This document shows, piece after piece, positions 9,225 through 18,070 of a stretch of DNA of 64,000 nucleotides. Within the stretch, counting starts at the first letter, position 1; every line of letters starts with the position of its first letter. The notes under the pieces were generated by a model. It saw only the letters and a list, made by a program, of their open reading frames with translations, searched no databases and was not told where the DNA came from. The stretch lies in NCBI GenBank assembly GCA_016720925.1, contig JADKJR010000015.1, positions 1 to 64,000 of the forward strand. Direction: 5' to 3'. This stretch comes from Betaproteobacteria bacterium (GTDB taxonomy: Bacteria; Pseudomonadota; Gammaproteobacteria; Burkholderiales; Usitatibacteraceae). The position numbers and the translations under genes were made by a program.

Positions 9225-9366
9225 GGCCTTACCCTTTCTTTACTTGTTCGAACCCTTCGCCTGCAGCAATTTGCGGAGATTTCGTATGCGTCAGGAAAAT
9301 AGCGGACAACTTTGACAAATGAATAAAATCACATCCGTGCGACCGGTTTATTGATGAAGCGCAAAC

Positions 9367-10347
9367 TCATGCGATTGCCTGGTAATAAAGATTTTGCGGA
9401 TGGTTTGCCTCGGCAAAAAAGAACCATCGTTCGGCAAGCAGCCCAAGGTATTGCACCGCGAACGCAAGCGGCAGCGCGCCAGGCGAATCGGCCCACAACC
9501 CGGCTGCCAGCAACAGCACGGGAAGCACAAACACGGTGACGAGAAAAACCCATTTGACCGAGCGCAATACCGCGCGCGACTTGCCGTGGAAAAACTCGCG
9601 GGTGTTGAACGATCCTCCCAGGAATCCCATTGATTTCTGGATGATTCGCGGATGCTTGATGCCAATTGCGGTTTGCAGCGTTGACTTGGGCTTGAGGCGA
9701 TTGTTGCGAATCAGCGAGGCGACACGGCTCGCGAATGCAAGCAGCGTGATGATGAGCGCCCAGGCGGCAAAAAAACGCGTGAGTTCCGGTGCACGCGCTG
9801 TCGCGAACGCCGCGGCCAGCGTGAAACCGGAAGCGCCCCCCAGCAGGATGTAATTGGTCACCGTCAGCGGGCTGTGCCATTCGCGCAGGAATGGCAGGCA
9901 GGCGTAGATCATGGCGGTGCAGATGAACAACGCAAACGCAAATATCGTACCCGCGACACCCAACAGGACCGTCGCGTCAACCGCAATGTGATCCGGTAGC
10001 GTGACCGCGATAGGCTTCCAATCCGTGTAGTGGGCGAGGCCATAAAGGAACACCACGCCCAGGAACGCTGGCAGCACAATGACCTCGCGCGACAGCCATG
10101 ACGTGCGCCACATCGCCGCTGATCGCCAGGCGCGCTCAGGACGGCCAAGGTGAAGAAATGAACTGCCGAGTCCCAGCACGCCGAGGATCAGCACAATCAG
10201 TGCGCCGACGGCGTAGAACGATTGACTGTTCTGCACCGGCAAAAGATTGAACAGCGCATAGGATTGGGCGGTGAACAGCGCCAGAAACAGTCCCTGTGCG
10301 GTACCGATCAAGGTGGTGAGAAAAATGACGGAGAAGGCGGGATTCAT
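9367..10347 (-). CDS. soeC: Sulfite dehydrogenase (quinone) membrane anchor SoeC
   Basis: 326 residues with about eight hydrophobic segments, a DmsC/PsrC-type (NrfD-like) anchor. It holds SoeAB at the cytoplasmic side of the inner membrane and passes electrons to quinone. Family features include the early SSFLHLGRPERAW motif (residues about 62-74), usual in DmsC-type subunits, and a poorly hydrophobic loop near 220-255. The gene starts 11 nt after soeB. The gene order and the character of all three subunits point to the Soe enzyme rather than to dimethyl sulfoxide or polysulfide reductase. Confidence 0.9.
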   Translation of the reverse strand: MNPAFSVIFLTTLIGTAQGLFLALFTAQSYALFNLLPVQNSQSFYAVGALIVLILGVLGLGSSFLHLGRPERAWRSAAMWRTSWLSREVIVLPAFLGVVFLYGLAHYTDWKPIAVTLPDHIAVDATVLLGVAGTIFAFALFICTAMIYACLPFLREWHSPLTVTNYILLGGASGFTLAAAFATARAPELTRFFAAWALIITLLAFASRVASLIRNNRLKPKSTLQTAIGIKHPRIIQKSMGFLGGSFNTREFFHGKSRAVLRSVKWVFLVTVFVLPVLLLAAGLWADSPGALPLAFAVQYLGLLAERWFFFAEANHPQNLYYQAIA

Positions 10348-10358
10348 GGTTGTAGTGC

Positions 10359-11090
10359 CTACCAGGACGTAATGTCGTCCAGCGACGGTTCGTTCTTTGC
10401 CGGCTTCGGCAGCAGGCCGTCAATCTTCAGCGGATTGTCTGTGCGGGCAAGTTCGTCCTCGTGGATCCGCATCGGCGTCTTGCGGCGCGGCAGGTAGTGG
10501 TTCGAAGGATGGGTTCCCCATTCCGGCATCAATGCGTAACCGGCGTTCTCGCGGATCGCCAGTGACACGATCGATTCGGGATCGTGGATATCGCCAAACA
10601 GGCGCGCGCTGGTCGGGCAGGCCAGTACGCACGCCGGCTTGCGCTCTCGCTCGGGGAGGGCGGTATCGTGGATCCGGTCCACGCATAGCGTGCATTTGGT
10701 CATCACCTTGCGCTTTTCATCGACTTCGCGCACGCCATAGGGGCAGGCCCAGGAACAGTACTTGCAGCCGATGCATTTGTCCCCGTCCACCAGCACGATG
10801 CCATCTTCCGGTCGCTTGTAGCTCGCGCCCGTCGGGCATACCGGCACGCACGGGGGATCCTCACAGTGAAGGCAGGATTTAGGGAAATGCACTGTCTGTG
10901 TATTCGGATACTCACCCACTTCAAATGTCTGCACGCGATTGAAAAACGTGCCGGTCGGGTCGGCATCGTAGGGATTGAAGTCTGCGAGCGGCCCTGCGGT
11001 ACCGGACGTGTTCCATTGCTTGCAGCTCGTCACGCAGGCGTGGCAGCCTACGCATACGTTCAGATCGATGACCAATGCGAGCTGGGTCAT
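10359..11090 (-). CDS. soeB: Sulfite dehydrogenase iron-sulfur subunit SoeB
   Basis: 243 residues, a four-cluster [4Fe-4S] ferredoxin-like subunit. Cysteine groups are visible in order: CVGCHACVTSCK near the N-terminus, CLHCEDPPCVPVCP, CIGCKYCSWACP, and CTLCVDRI with CVLACP. This is the DmsB/PhsB arrangement for wiring a molybdopterin subunit to a membrane anchor. ATG 11090 is chosen over a GTG three codons upstream because GGAG sits 8 nt before it and would otherwise fall inside the coding sequence. It lies 48 nt after soeA and has no export signal, in line with a cytoplasmic enzyme. Confidence 0.93.
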   Translation of the reverse strand: MTQLALVIDLNVCVGCHACVTSCKQWNTSGTAGPLADFNPYDADPTGTFFNRVQTFEVGEYPNTQTVHFPKSCLHCEDPPCVPVCPTGASYKRPEDGIVLVDGDKCIGCKYCSWACPYGVREVDEKRKVMTKCTLCVDRIHDTALPERERKPACVLACPTSARLFGDIHDPESIVSLAIRENAGYALMPEWGTHPSNHYLPRRKTPMRIHEDELARTDNPLKIDGLLPKPAKNEPSLDDITSW

Positions 11091-11138
11091 CGCGAGCACT
11101 CCAGATCGTCGAGTTGCGTCCCAATGTTTCAGGCTGCG

Positions 11139-14042
11139 TCATTTTCGTCCACCGCTTCCTGCGAAATAGGCTAGCCAGCTGGGCCGTGTTGCCGGTGTTC
11201 CAGGCGGGGCAGGCACGGGCGCAAACTGCGGCCAGGTAACCTTTGCTTCCTCGGCATCCGCTTTGTAGATCCGCACCCGCACGTCGTACCAGGCCGCTTG
11301 ACCCGTGACCGGATCGGAATTGGACATGGTACCTTCACCGGGCTTGCCGGGAAGTTCTTCGCTGATCAGATGATTGAGCAGGAAGCCGCGTTGCGATTCA
11401 TTGGCGCCGGGCGCGAGATGCCACGCACCGGCTGCCTTGCCGATAGCATTCCAGGTCCAGACCGTGCCGGGTTCGACCGCTTCGGAATAACTCGCCATGC
11501 AACGTACTTTGCCCCACTCTGATTCGATCCACATCCAGCCGCCGTCTTCAATTCCTGCCGAGCGCGCGACACGCGGGTTGACGAACAGATGGTTGTGCGC
11601 GTGAATCTGCCGCAACCAGGCATTTTGCGAATCCCACGAGTGGTACATCGCCATTGGGCGTTGGGTTACCGCGTTGAGTGGATATTTCGCGAGGTCGGAC
11701 TGCTGGGCTTCCAGTGGTTCATAGTAAAACGGCAGCGGATCGAAATAGGTCTCGATGCGTTTCTTCAGATGTTCGGGCGGTTTGCGCGACATGCCCTTGC
11801 CTTGCGCGGCCAGGCGAAACTTTTGCAGCACTTCCGAGTAAAGGTGAATCAGAATGGGTTCCGCATAACGCTGGATGCGGTTGCGTTGCGACCATTCGAG
11901 ATAGCCCTTGTTCCAGTTGCGCATGTACTGGTAGGAAGCAGGAAGCTTGTAGTGATAAACGCAGTTGTTCTGTGCGTACATTTCCCACTGGCGGGGATTG
12001 GGTTCGCCGCGCATGAATTTCTCGCCCCCTTTGCCGCGCCAGCCGGCGAGGAAGCCAATGCCCGAACCGGGTTCGGTTTCATAGTTGATGATGAAATCAG
12101 GGTAGTCGCGATATTTGCGTTCGCCATTGGGGCGCACGAATGCCGGAAATTTCAGGCGGCTGGCGAGTTCGATCAGCACGTCCTGGAACGGCTTGCACTC
12201 GCCGGTGGGTGGCACAACCGGGATGCGTACGGCATCGACCGGTCCGTCAAATTCCGAAATCGGCCGGTCCAGCATCGACATCACGTCGTGGCGTTCGAGA
12301 TAGGTGGTGTCAGGCAACACCAGATCGGCAAACGCGGTGGTCTCGGACTGGAAGGCGTCGCAGACAACGAGGAACGGGATTTTGTATTCGCCATCCTCGC
12401 GCTTGTCGTTGAGCATATCGCGGACGTCGGACGTATTCATCGTCGAATTCCACGCCATGTTCGCCATGAAAAGCATCAGCGTGTCGATCGGGTACGGATC
12501 GCCGCGCCAGGCATTGGTGATGACGTTGTGCATCATGCCGTGAACCGAGAGCGGGTATTCCCACGAAAACGCCTTATCGATCCGCACCGGTTTGCCGTCG
12601 TCATCCACGAACAGGTCATCCGGCTCGGCCGGCCACCCCATGGCCATGCCATCAAGCGGCGTGTTGGGCTTGATTGCCAGTGGCGTGTTGGGCGTCTTTG
12701 CACAGGGTGGGATCGGCCGCGGAAACGGCGCCTTGTGGCGAAATCCGCCTGGGCGGTCGATGGTGCCTAGCAACGTCATCAGTATGGCCAGCGAACGGGT
12801 GGTGTGGAAACCGTTCGAATGCGCGGCCAGCCCGCGCATCGCGTGGAACGCGACCGGATTGCCGGTGACGGTGTCGTGCTCCTTGCCCCATGAGTCGGTC
12901 CAGGAAATGGGCAACTCGATCTTCTGGTCACGCGCGGTAATCCCCATTTCGTGCGCCAGCCGGCGGATCGCTTCGGCCGGAATGCCGGTGATGCCTGCCG
13001 CCCATTCGGGCGTGTAGTCTTCAACGCGTTCCTTGAGGAGTTGGAACGCGGGCTTGACTTCCGTGCCGTCTGATAGCTTGAACTCGCCGAGCAGAAACGG
13101 ATCGCACCCCTCGGTGTGCGTCACGACCGCGCGGTTGCTCACACGATCCCACCAGAGTTTGTTCTGGGGGTCGAAGCAGCCTTCTTCTTCGGGCACTTCG
13201 GTGCGCACGAACATGCCGAATTCGTCGTTGGCGTCGTCCATGTTTACCAACTGCCCGGAGTTTGTGTAACGCACCAGGAATTCGCGGTCGTACAGGCCGA
13301 GGGCGATCAGTTCGTGGATCAGTGCAAGCAGCAGGGCGCCGTCGGTGCCGGGCTTGATCGGCAACCATTCATCAGCGATGGCCGAGTAGCCGGTGCGGAT
13401 TGGATTGATTGAAATGAATCGCCCGCCGTCGCGCTTGAATTTCGAGATCGCGATTTTCATCGGATTGGAATGATGGTCTTCGGCCGTACCCATCATCACG
13501 AATAGTTTCGCGCGCTCCAGATCGGGGCCGCCGAACTCCCAGAATGATCCGCCAATGGTGTAGATCATCCCGGCCGCCATATTGACCGAGCAGAAGCCGC
13601 CATGCGCGGCGTAATTGGGCGTGCCGAACTGGCGTGCGAACAGCCCCGTCAGCGCCTGCATCTGGTCGCGTCCGGTGAAGAGGGCGAACTTTTTCGGGTC
13701 GGTCGCGCGAATTTTGCCTAGACGTTCTTCAAGTGTCTTGAAGGCTTCGTCCCAGCTTATTTCAACGAACTTCCCTTCGCCGCGCTCGCTCCCAGGCGCG
13801 CGCTTCAGCGGCTTGGTCAGCCGTGCCGGCGAATATTGCTTCATGATGCCCGACGAACCTTTGGCGCAGATCACTCCCTGGTTGAGGGGATGGTCGGGAT
13901 TGCCCTCGATATAACGTACTTCGCCGTCGCGCAGGTGCACGCGAATGCCGCAACGGCAGGCACACATATAGCATGTCGTGTTGCGCGTCTGCAGGTCAGG
14001 CGCGGTGGCAGTTGTCGCGTCGGTGGAGGATGGCACTGCCAT
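11139..14042 (-). CDS. soeA: Sulfite dehydrogenase molybdopterin subunit SoeA
   Basis: 967 residues, a DMSO-reductase-family catalytic subunit that oxidises sulfite directly to sulfate in the cytoplasm. The N-terminal [4Fe-4S] motif uses Cys24, Cys27, Cys31 and Cys59. The first molybdopterin domain follows, with GGFCSVNMAAG as a likely site of the molybdenum-ligating Cys, and the C-terminal domain contains the family's HNHLFVNPRVA stretch. No twin-arginine signal is present, which separates SoeA from exported PhsA or PsrA. A promoter shared in design with sqr lies 63-134 nt upstream, and the two-component system is divergent. Confidence 0.93.
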   Translation of the reverse strand: MAVPSSTDATTATAPDLQTRNTTCYMCACRCGIRVHLRDGEVRYIEGNPDHPLNQGVICAKGSSGIMKQYSPARLTKPLKRAPGSERGEGKFVEISWDEAFKTLEERLGKIRATDPKKFALFTGRDQMQALTGLFARQFGTPNYAAHGGFCSVNMAAGMIYTIGGSFWEFGGPDLERAKLFVMMGTAEDHHSNPMKIAISKFKRDGGRFISINPIRTGYSAIADEWLPIKPGTDGALLLALIHELIALGLYDREFLVRYTNSGQLVNMDDANDEFGMFVRTEVPEEEGCFDPQNKLWWDRVSNRAVVTHTEGCDPFLLGEFKLSDGTEVKPAFQLLKERVEDYTPEWAAGITGIPAEAIRRLAHEMGITARDQKIELPISWTDSWGKEHDTVTGNPVAFHAMRGLAAHSNGFHTTRSLAILMTLLGTIDRPGGFRHKAPFPRPIPPCAKTPNTPLAIKPNTPLDGMAMGWPAEPDDLFVDDDGKPVRIDKAFSWEYPLSVHGMMHNVITNAWRGDPYPIDTLMLFMANMAWNSTMNTSDVRDMLNDKREDGEYKIPFLVVCDAFQSETTAFADLVLPDTTYLERHDVMSMLDRPISEFDGPVDAVRIPVVPPTGECKPFQDVLIELASRLKFPAFVRPNGERKYRDYPDFIINYETEPGSGIGFLAGWRGKGGEKFMRGEPNPRQWEMYAQNNCVYHYKLPASYQYMRNWNKGYLEWSQRNRIQRYAEPILIHLYSEVLQKFRLAAQGKGMSRKPPEHLKKRIETYFDPLPFYYEPLEAQQSDLAKYPLNAVTQRPMAMYHSWDSQNAWLRQIHAHNHLFVNPRVARSAGIEDGGWMWIESEWGKVRCMASYSEAVEPGTVWTWNAIGKAAGAWHLAPGANESQRGFLLNHLISEELPGKPGEGTMSNSDPVTGQAAWYDVRVRIYKADAEEAKVTWPQFAPVPAPPGTPATRPSWLAYFAGSGGRK

Positions 14043-14104
14043 GGTCTTGAATTCCCGGAAGAAAGTGGCGCACGTCCCGGGATTGTCGCCGGAAAATGGC
14101 CTGC

Positions 14105-14176
14105 ACTATTAGGCATAAATGCGTCGCCCCGCGTCTATAGCCGGGAGGGAGGATGCTCGAATACCCCATGTGGGTA
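14105..14176 (-). promoter_or_regulatory. soeA promoter with NarL-type palindrome
   Basis: Read on the minus strand: the palindrome TACCCACATGGGGTAT (14161-14176), 14 nt, TCCCGGCTATAGACG (14132-14146, carrying a -10-like CTATAG), 16 nt, then ATGCCTAATAG (14105-14115). The same three blocks with 13- and 15-nt spacers occur before sqr. The TACCC half-sites resemble NarL-family heptamers (TACYYMT), and a NarL-type regulator is encoded next door. The -35 position lies near the downstream edge of the palindrome, as expected for an activator site. Confidence 0.65.
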
Positions 14177-14289
14177 AGTGGATGTGCGGCAAGGTGTGGC
14201 AGGTAATCGTGACCGAGGTAAATCGCGCCCTTTCAGCCATACACAGCCTTTCCACCCATCCGCCCGCCCCGGCACGACTCGCGCCAAAC

Positions 14290-14321
14290 TTGTATCATTG
14301 GCGCATTACAATAATTATTGT
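14290..14321 (+). promoter_or_regulatory. Possible promoter/operator for the two-component genes
   Basis: TTGTAT at 14290-14295 and a TAATTA -10-like hexamer 16 nt later, overlapping a perfect 14-nt palindrome ACAATAATTATTGT (14308-14321). It lies about 77 nt upstream of the sensor kinase start. No second copy was seen, so an operator role is unproven. Confidence 0.35.
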
Positions 14322-14397
14322 GTTTGTGCTGCGGAGAAGGCTGAGTCGTGCCTGTTTGGCCTCAGTTTTCCCCCAGAACCGCTGCCCAGGAGGCTGA

Positions 14398-15606
14398 TTG
14401 ATAGAGGAGCGCGTTGCATCGGTTGGACTTGTCACGCCTGCGGTTGGTGCCGCCCGGGCCGGAATCAGTTCGGGCGCACAATGGGATCAACGGGTTCATT
14501 GGGACAATTGGGATAATTTGGATAAGGCGACTGCGGAGAGTGTCGACGAGCAGCTCGAACGCTTCCTGCATGCCATTGTCAAGCTCGCCCATGCGCGTGC
14601 CGGCGCGGTGCGCCTCCTGACGGAAGACGAGCAGGCGATGCGGTTGGTCGGTTCAGTCGGCCTTCCGCCTGAATTTGTGGAACGTGAACGCCTGGTACCG
14701 GTTGGCTGTGGCGTTTGCGGGTCGGCGCTGCAGCACGCACATGGCGTGGCGGGAGCCGACTCAAAGGAATGCCAGACGCACACCGCCAGTGTTTTCTTTG
14801 ATGATGACTGTCGAAAGGTATTGGCGCTGCGCCTCGAATACAAAGGCTGGGTGTTCGGTGTGTACAACTTGTTCATGCCCGATGATCGTCCGCTGCCCGC
14901 CGATATTCCGGCGCTATTGCGTGTGTTGGGCGAGATGTTCGGCGCGGTCCTGCAAGACGCCCGCCGGCACAATCAGACGGTAGCAAAGAGCGTGATCAGT
15001 GAACGCAAGATTATTGCCGGCGAATTGCACGATTCCGTCGTGCAGTCGCTCATGTACATGAAAATGCGCCTGGCCTTGCTGGAAGATGAATTGCAAGCGG
15101 TGCCAGCCGGTCGCGCTGCGGGATACCTTGCCGACATTCGCGACGCGCTCGACAATGCCTACACCGATATTCGTGGTCTGCTCACGCATTTCCGCCGCAG
15201 CATGGACCCGCGGGGCCTGATGACCACACTGCGCGCGTTGGCGGAATCGCACCAGACCCGCACGGGCGTCGCACTCATTATCGACAATCGCGCTGGCGAA
15301 CTGTTGCTTGGCGCGGAGCAGGAATTGCAGGTCTTCCTGATCGTGCAGGAGGCGCTCGCAAACGTTGTCCGGCACGCGCACGCCAAAACTGCTTCTATCC
15401 TCGTCGAGCGCCACGCGCAGGCGCTGCATATCGCGGTGGATGACGATGGCACGGGAGTCCACACCGACGGCGCGCCGGAACACTATGGCCTGAACATCAT
15501 GCAGGAACGAGCCGCGCAAATTGGCGGGGAATTGACCCTCTCCGCGCGTGCGGGAGGCGGCACGCGTGTGCTCTTGCAGGTTCCGCTGAAGAGGGGTACG
15601 CCATGA
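14398..15606 (+). CDS. NarX-like sensor histidine kinase with GAF-type input domain
   Basis: 402 residues. A GAF-like sensor region covers about 45-190 with cysteines in a short segment (VGCGVCGS near 100 and a later Cys), a possible redox or metal sensor. The HisKA_3 dimerisation box follows with the phospho-acceptor His in IIAGELHDSVVQSL (about 207-220), then an HATPase domain with VQEALANVVRHA and DDGTG. No transmembrane segment, so it senses in the cytoplasm. The start is TTG 14398 behind AGGAGG with only 4 nt spacing. The stop overlaps the regulator start as ATGA. Divergent from soeA; likely controls sulfur-oxidation promoters (inference). Confidence 0.88.
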   Translation: MIEERVASVGLVTPAVGAARAGISSGAQWDQRVHWDNWDNLDKATAESVDEQLERFLHAIVKLAHARAGAVRLLTEDEQAMRLVGSVGLPPEFVERERLVPVGCGVCGSALQHAHGVAGADSKECQTHTASVFFDDDCRKVLALRLEYKGWVFGVYNLFMPDDRPLPADIPALLRVLGEMFGAVLQDARRHNQTVAKSVISERKIIAGELHDSVVQSLMYMKMRLALLEDELQAVPAGRAAGYLADIRDALDNAYTDIRGLLTHFRRSMDPRGLMTTLRALAESHQTRTGVALIIDNRAGELLLGAEQELQVFLIVQEALANVVRHAHAKTASILVERHAQALHIAVDDDGTGVHTDGAPEHYGLNIMQERAAQIGGELTLSARAGGGTRVLLQVPLKRGTP

Positions 15607-16265
15607 GCGACGTCATTCGCGTTGTTCTGGTCGACGATCATGCGCTGTGCCGGTCGGCCCTTTCTGATTTGTTGGAGCGGCGCGGCGGTATGCAGGTGAT
15701 CGGGCGTACCGGCAATCCCGAGGAAGCGATTCGGCTGGCACGCGATGAAAAACCCGACCTGATGGTGATGGATTTGCGCATGCCGGAATCGGACGGCCTG
15801 GTCATCCTTGCCCGCCTGCGCGACCTGGCAATACCAACGCCGGTGATCATTCTCACGGTCAGTGACGCCGAGGAGGATATCTGGGCGGCACTGCGCGCCG
15901 GTGCGCGGGGTTACCTGCTCAAGGACATGGAACTTGACGATGTCGTCGAGGCCATCCAGCGTGCCGCGCGCGGCGAACTGGTGGTCGCTCCGGCGATGAC
16001 GCTCAAACTCGCGCACATGCTGCAGTCAGGGCAGCGGGACTCCGCGCGCGCGGATCCATTTGCTTCGCTGACCGAGCGTGAACGCGAAATCCTGGCCCAC
16101 CTCTCGCGCGGTGAAACCAACAAGGCCATCGCGCGCGTACTCAATATCAGCCACGATACGGTCAAGCTTCACGTGCGCCATATTCTCTCCAAGCTGAATC
16201 TGACATCGCGAGTTGAAGCGGCGGTGTTCGCGATCGAGCATCGCACCACGACACCGGGACGCTAA
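15603..16265 (+). CDS. NarL/LuxR-family response regulator
   Basis: 220 residues. The receiver domain has the acidic pair VDDH near residue 10-13, phospho-acceptor Asp in LMVMDLRMPESDG (about 55-67), the Thr/Ser site in IILTVSD and Lys in YLLKDME. The C-terminal LuxR helix-turn-helix is clear (LTEREREILAHLSRGETNKA, then DTVKLHVRHILSKL). It overlaps the kinase by 4 nt, so the two form a cognate pair. NarL-type regulators bind TACYYMT-like heptamers, and the TACCC-ACATG-GGGTA palindrome before soeA and between dsrA and sqr is the obvious candidate target. Confidence 0.92.
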   Translation: MSDVIRVVLVDDHALCRSALSDLLERRGGMQVIGRTGNPEEAIRLARDEKPDLMVMDLRMPESDGLVILARLRDLAIPTPVIILTVSDAEEDIWAALRAGARGYLLKDMELDDVVEAIQRAARGELVVAPAMTLKLAHMLQSGQRDSARADPFASLTEREREILAHLSRGETNKAIARVLNISHDTVKLHVRHILSKLNLTSRVEAAVFAIEHRTTTPGR

Positions 16266-16382
16266 GCGGGGAGGACGTTTTCCCTGAGGGTTACGCCATG
16301 ACTGGCCGTTTCTTGCGCCCTTTGTCATTCGAGGCCATCGGGCGAAGGACAATTGCCGGGTAGCCTTCGGTAGTTGAAAACT

Positions 16383-16438
16383 CTAGCATCGGCGCGGCTT
16401 CCATGATATTTTCGGCCTGGAAGCCTCGCCAGTGCTAG
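16383..16438. repeat. 56-nt dispersed hairpin repeat, copy B (best symmetry)
   Basis: Nested inverted arms: CTAGCA with TGCTAG, GGCG with CGCC, and GGCTTCCA with TGGAAGCC, around a 14-nt loop. All 18 arm pairs match. On the plus strand it is followed by ACTTTTTC and on the minus strand by AGTTTTC, so it can act as a bidirectional terminator for the convergent response regulator and cobA genes. Confidence 0.75.
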
Positions 16439-16478
16439 ACTTTTTCTGGCGCGTACCGGGTCCAGGCAGATATTCACG

Positions 16479-17246
16479 CTATCCCGCGCTCTCGGGGTGG
16501 TACCACGCAAGCCGGTCGTGCAATTGCACCACATCACCGACGATGGTCAGCGTTGGTGCAGTGATCGTCACGGCGGCAGCACGTGCCGGCATGGTGGCAA
16601 GTGTTGCGGTGAGCGCTTTCTGGCGTACCGTGGTGCCGCGTTCCACCAGCGCAATCGGTGTCTCCGGCGACATGCCGTGGGCGATCAGTTGCCGGCAAAT
16701 TTCGTCAATCGCGCCGAGCCCCATGTAGATCACCACCGTTTGGCGGGTGCGCGCCAGCGCCTGCCAGTCGAGATCGGTGCTGCCATCCTTGAGGTGGCCG
16801 GTGACGAACATAACGGATTGCGCGTGGTCGCGGTGGGTGAGGGGGATGCCCGCGTAGCAGGAGATGCCGCACGCGGCCGTGATGCCTGGCACCACTTCAA
16901 AAGCAATCCCGCGCGCGGCCAGCGCTTCCATTTCCTCGCCGCCGCGGCCAAAGATGAAGGGATCACCGCCCTTGAGGCGCACCACCACGCGATATTCGCG
17001 CGCGAGGTCGACCAGCAGCGCGTTGATATCCTGTTGCGGCATGCTGTGATTGGCGCGCTGCTTCCCTGCATAAATGCGCCGGGCGCCGGGTGCCACGCGC
17101 GCCATCACTTCCGGCGAGACCAGCGCGTCGTAAACAACGACCTCTGCCTCATTCAACAGTCGCGCGGCGCGCAGCGTCAGTAATTCGGGATCGCCGGGTC
17201 CCGCGCCGACCAGATATACGGTTCCAGTTTTTTTCGTGTCCGTCAT
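16479..17246 (-). CDS. cobA: Uroporphyrinogen-III C-methyltransferase (sirohaem branch)
   Basis: 255 residues, a single-domain SUMT. It methylates uroporphyrinogen III twice with S-adenosylmethionine to give precorrin-2, the precursor of sirohaem. Motifs: VYLVGAGPGDPELLTLRA near the N-terminus, VVRLKGGDPFIFGRGGEE in the middle and GIPLTHRDHA later. There is no CysG-type dehydrogenase/ferrochelatase domain, so those steps must come from elsewhere. ATG 17246 leaves 16 nt after dsrR; a longer start would overlap dsrR. As last gene of the dsr run it would feed DsrAB, which needs sirohaem. Confidence 0.92.
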   Translation of the reverse strand: MTDTKKTGTVYLVGAGPGDPELLTLRAARLLNEAEVVVYDALVSPEVMARVAPGARRIYAGKQRANHSMPQQDINALLVDLAREYRVVVRLKGGDPFIFGRGGEEMEALAARGIAFEVVPGITAACGISCYAGIPLTHRDHAQSVMFVTGHLKDGSTDLDWQALARTRQTVVIYMGLGAIDEICRQLIAHGMSPETPIALVERGTTVRQKALTATLATMPARAAAVTITAPTLTIVGDVVQLHDRLAWYHPESAG

Positions 17247-17262
17247 GGATTCGCCATCACCG

Positions 17263-17661
17263 TTACGCGTTTGATCGTCCCGAACATCCGCCACCACAGC
17301 CACCGCCGCCGCAACCGCCGGTTGATTTGGGTGCAGGCGCAGGTGCAGGTATAGATGTAGCTGAAGCTGCAGGCGCAGATGCGCTTGGCACGAAGATGAA
17401 ATTGAACTCGCCCGGTGTCAGCTCCACATAATCGAGCTCAATATCGGCGAGCAGCGCCGCGCTGTGCCTGGAAATTACCACGCGCACACCTTCCACGGAA
17501 AGCGCGGTGTCGTTCTCGTGTTCATCATCGAATCCCATAACGTATTCGATCTCGCCATCCGATCCCTGTTTGGCGGCGACGCGCAACGCCATCTCTGCCG
17601 CGTTGGATGCGAGGGCAGCGCTGTGAATTTGTGTTGCGGCTTGCGGTGTCAGTCTGAACAT
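17263..17661 (-). CDS. dsrR: DsrR, A-type (IscA/HesB-like) carrier homologue with Gly/Cys tail
   Basis: 132 residues. The first 90 form an A-type scaffold (FRLTPQAATQIHSAALAS, then SRHSAALLADIELDYVE and GEFNFIFVP), but none of the three conserved cysteines of IscA is at its usual place, as is known for DsrR of Allochromatium. After a Pro/Ala-rich linker the protein ends GGCGGGGCGGGCSG, adding three cysteines in a flexible tail. DsrR is thought to act after transcription on dsr expression rather than as a plain cluster carrier. A good AAGAGG site precedes ATG 17661. Confidence 0.88.
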   Translation of the reverse strand: MFRLTPQAATQIHSAALASNAAEMALRVAAKQGSDGEIEYVMGFDDEHENDTALSVEGVRVVISRHSAALLADIELDYVELTPGEFNFIFVPSASAPAASATSIPAPAPAPKSTGGCGGGGCGGGCSGRSNA

Positions 17662-17701
17662 GTCGGCCTCTTTGTGTCGTTTACGGTGTTGGTGTCGACG
17701 A

Positions 17702-18070
17702 TCAATGTTCGCCCTTGGTTTTCATCAGTCCGGCGAGGCGGTTGCCTTGCTTCTGCGGTCCGCCAACGGGAAACATTTGATGCAGATGGTGATTGTTGCC
17801 GCGCTCCGGCCCCCAGCGCGCGTTGAACTCGCGAATCATTACACGGACCTGCGCTTGTGCGCCATGCTCGTGCCAGTATTGTCGCAAAAAGCGAATCACT
17901 TCCCAGTGCGCGGGGGTCAGCGTCAATCCTTCTTCGCGTGCGAGCGCATCAGCGAACGCCTCCGACCAGGTGTCGAGGTTACGCAAATAACCTTCCGCGT
18001 CGGTTTCAATCATTTGGTCGCCGACACGCACCGCGCGGCAAACCCATTCGGCATGACTATGCGCACGCAT
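17702..18070 (-). CDS. DsrC/TusE family protein lacking both C-terminal cysteines
   Basis: About 122 residues. The DsrC fold is clear (ETDAEGYLRNLDTWSEAFA, HWEVIRFLRQYWHEHG), but in the C-terminal arm the two redox cysteines are replaced: where canonical DsrC in this window has QACKIAGL and GCV, this one has QGNRLAGL and GEH (Cys to Asn and Cys to Glu). It cannot carry a trisulfide and is probably regulatory (RspA-like, by family knowledge). Start uncertain: ATG 18070 overlaps the end of dsrN by 14 nt, while GTG 18031 would align best with the other DsrC N-termini. Confidence 0.8.
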   Translation of the reverse strand: MRAHSHAEWVCRAVRVGDQMIETDAEGYLRNLDTWSEAFADALAREEGLTLTPAHWEVIRFLRQYWHEHGAQAQVRVMIREFNARWGPERGNNHHLHQMFPVGGPQKQGNRLAGLMKTKGEH

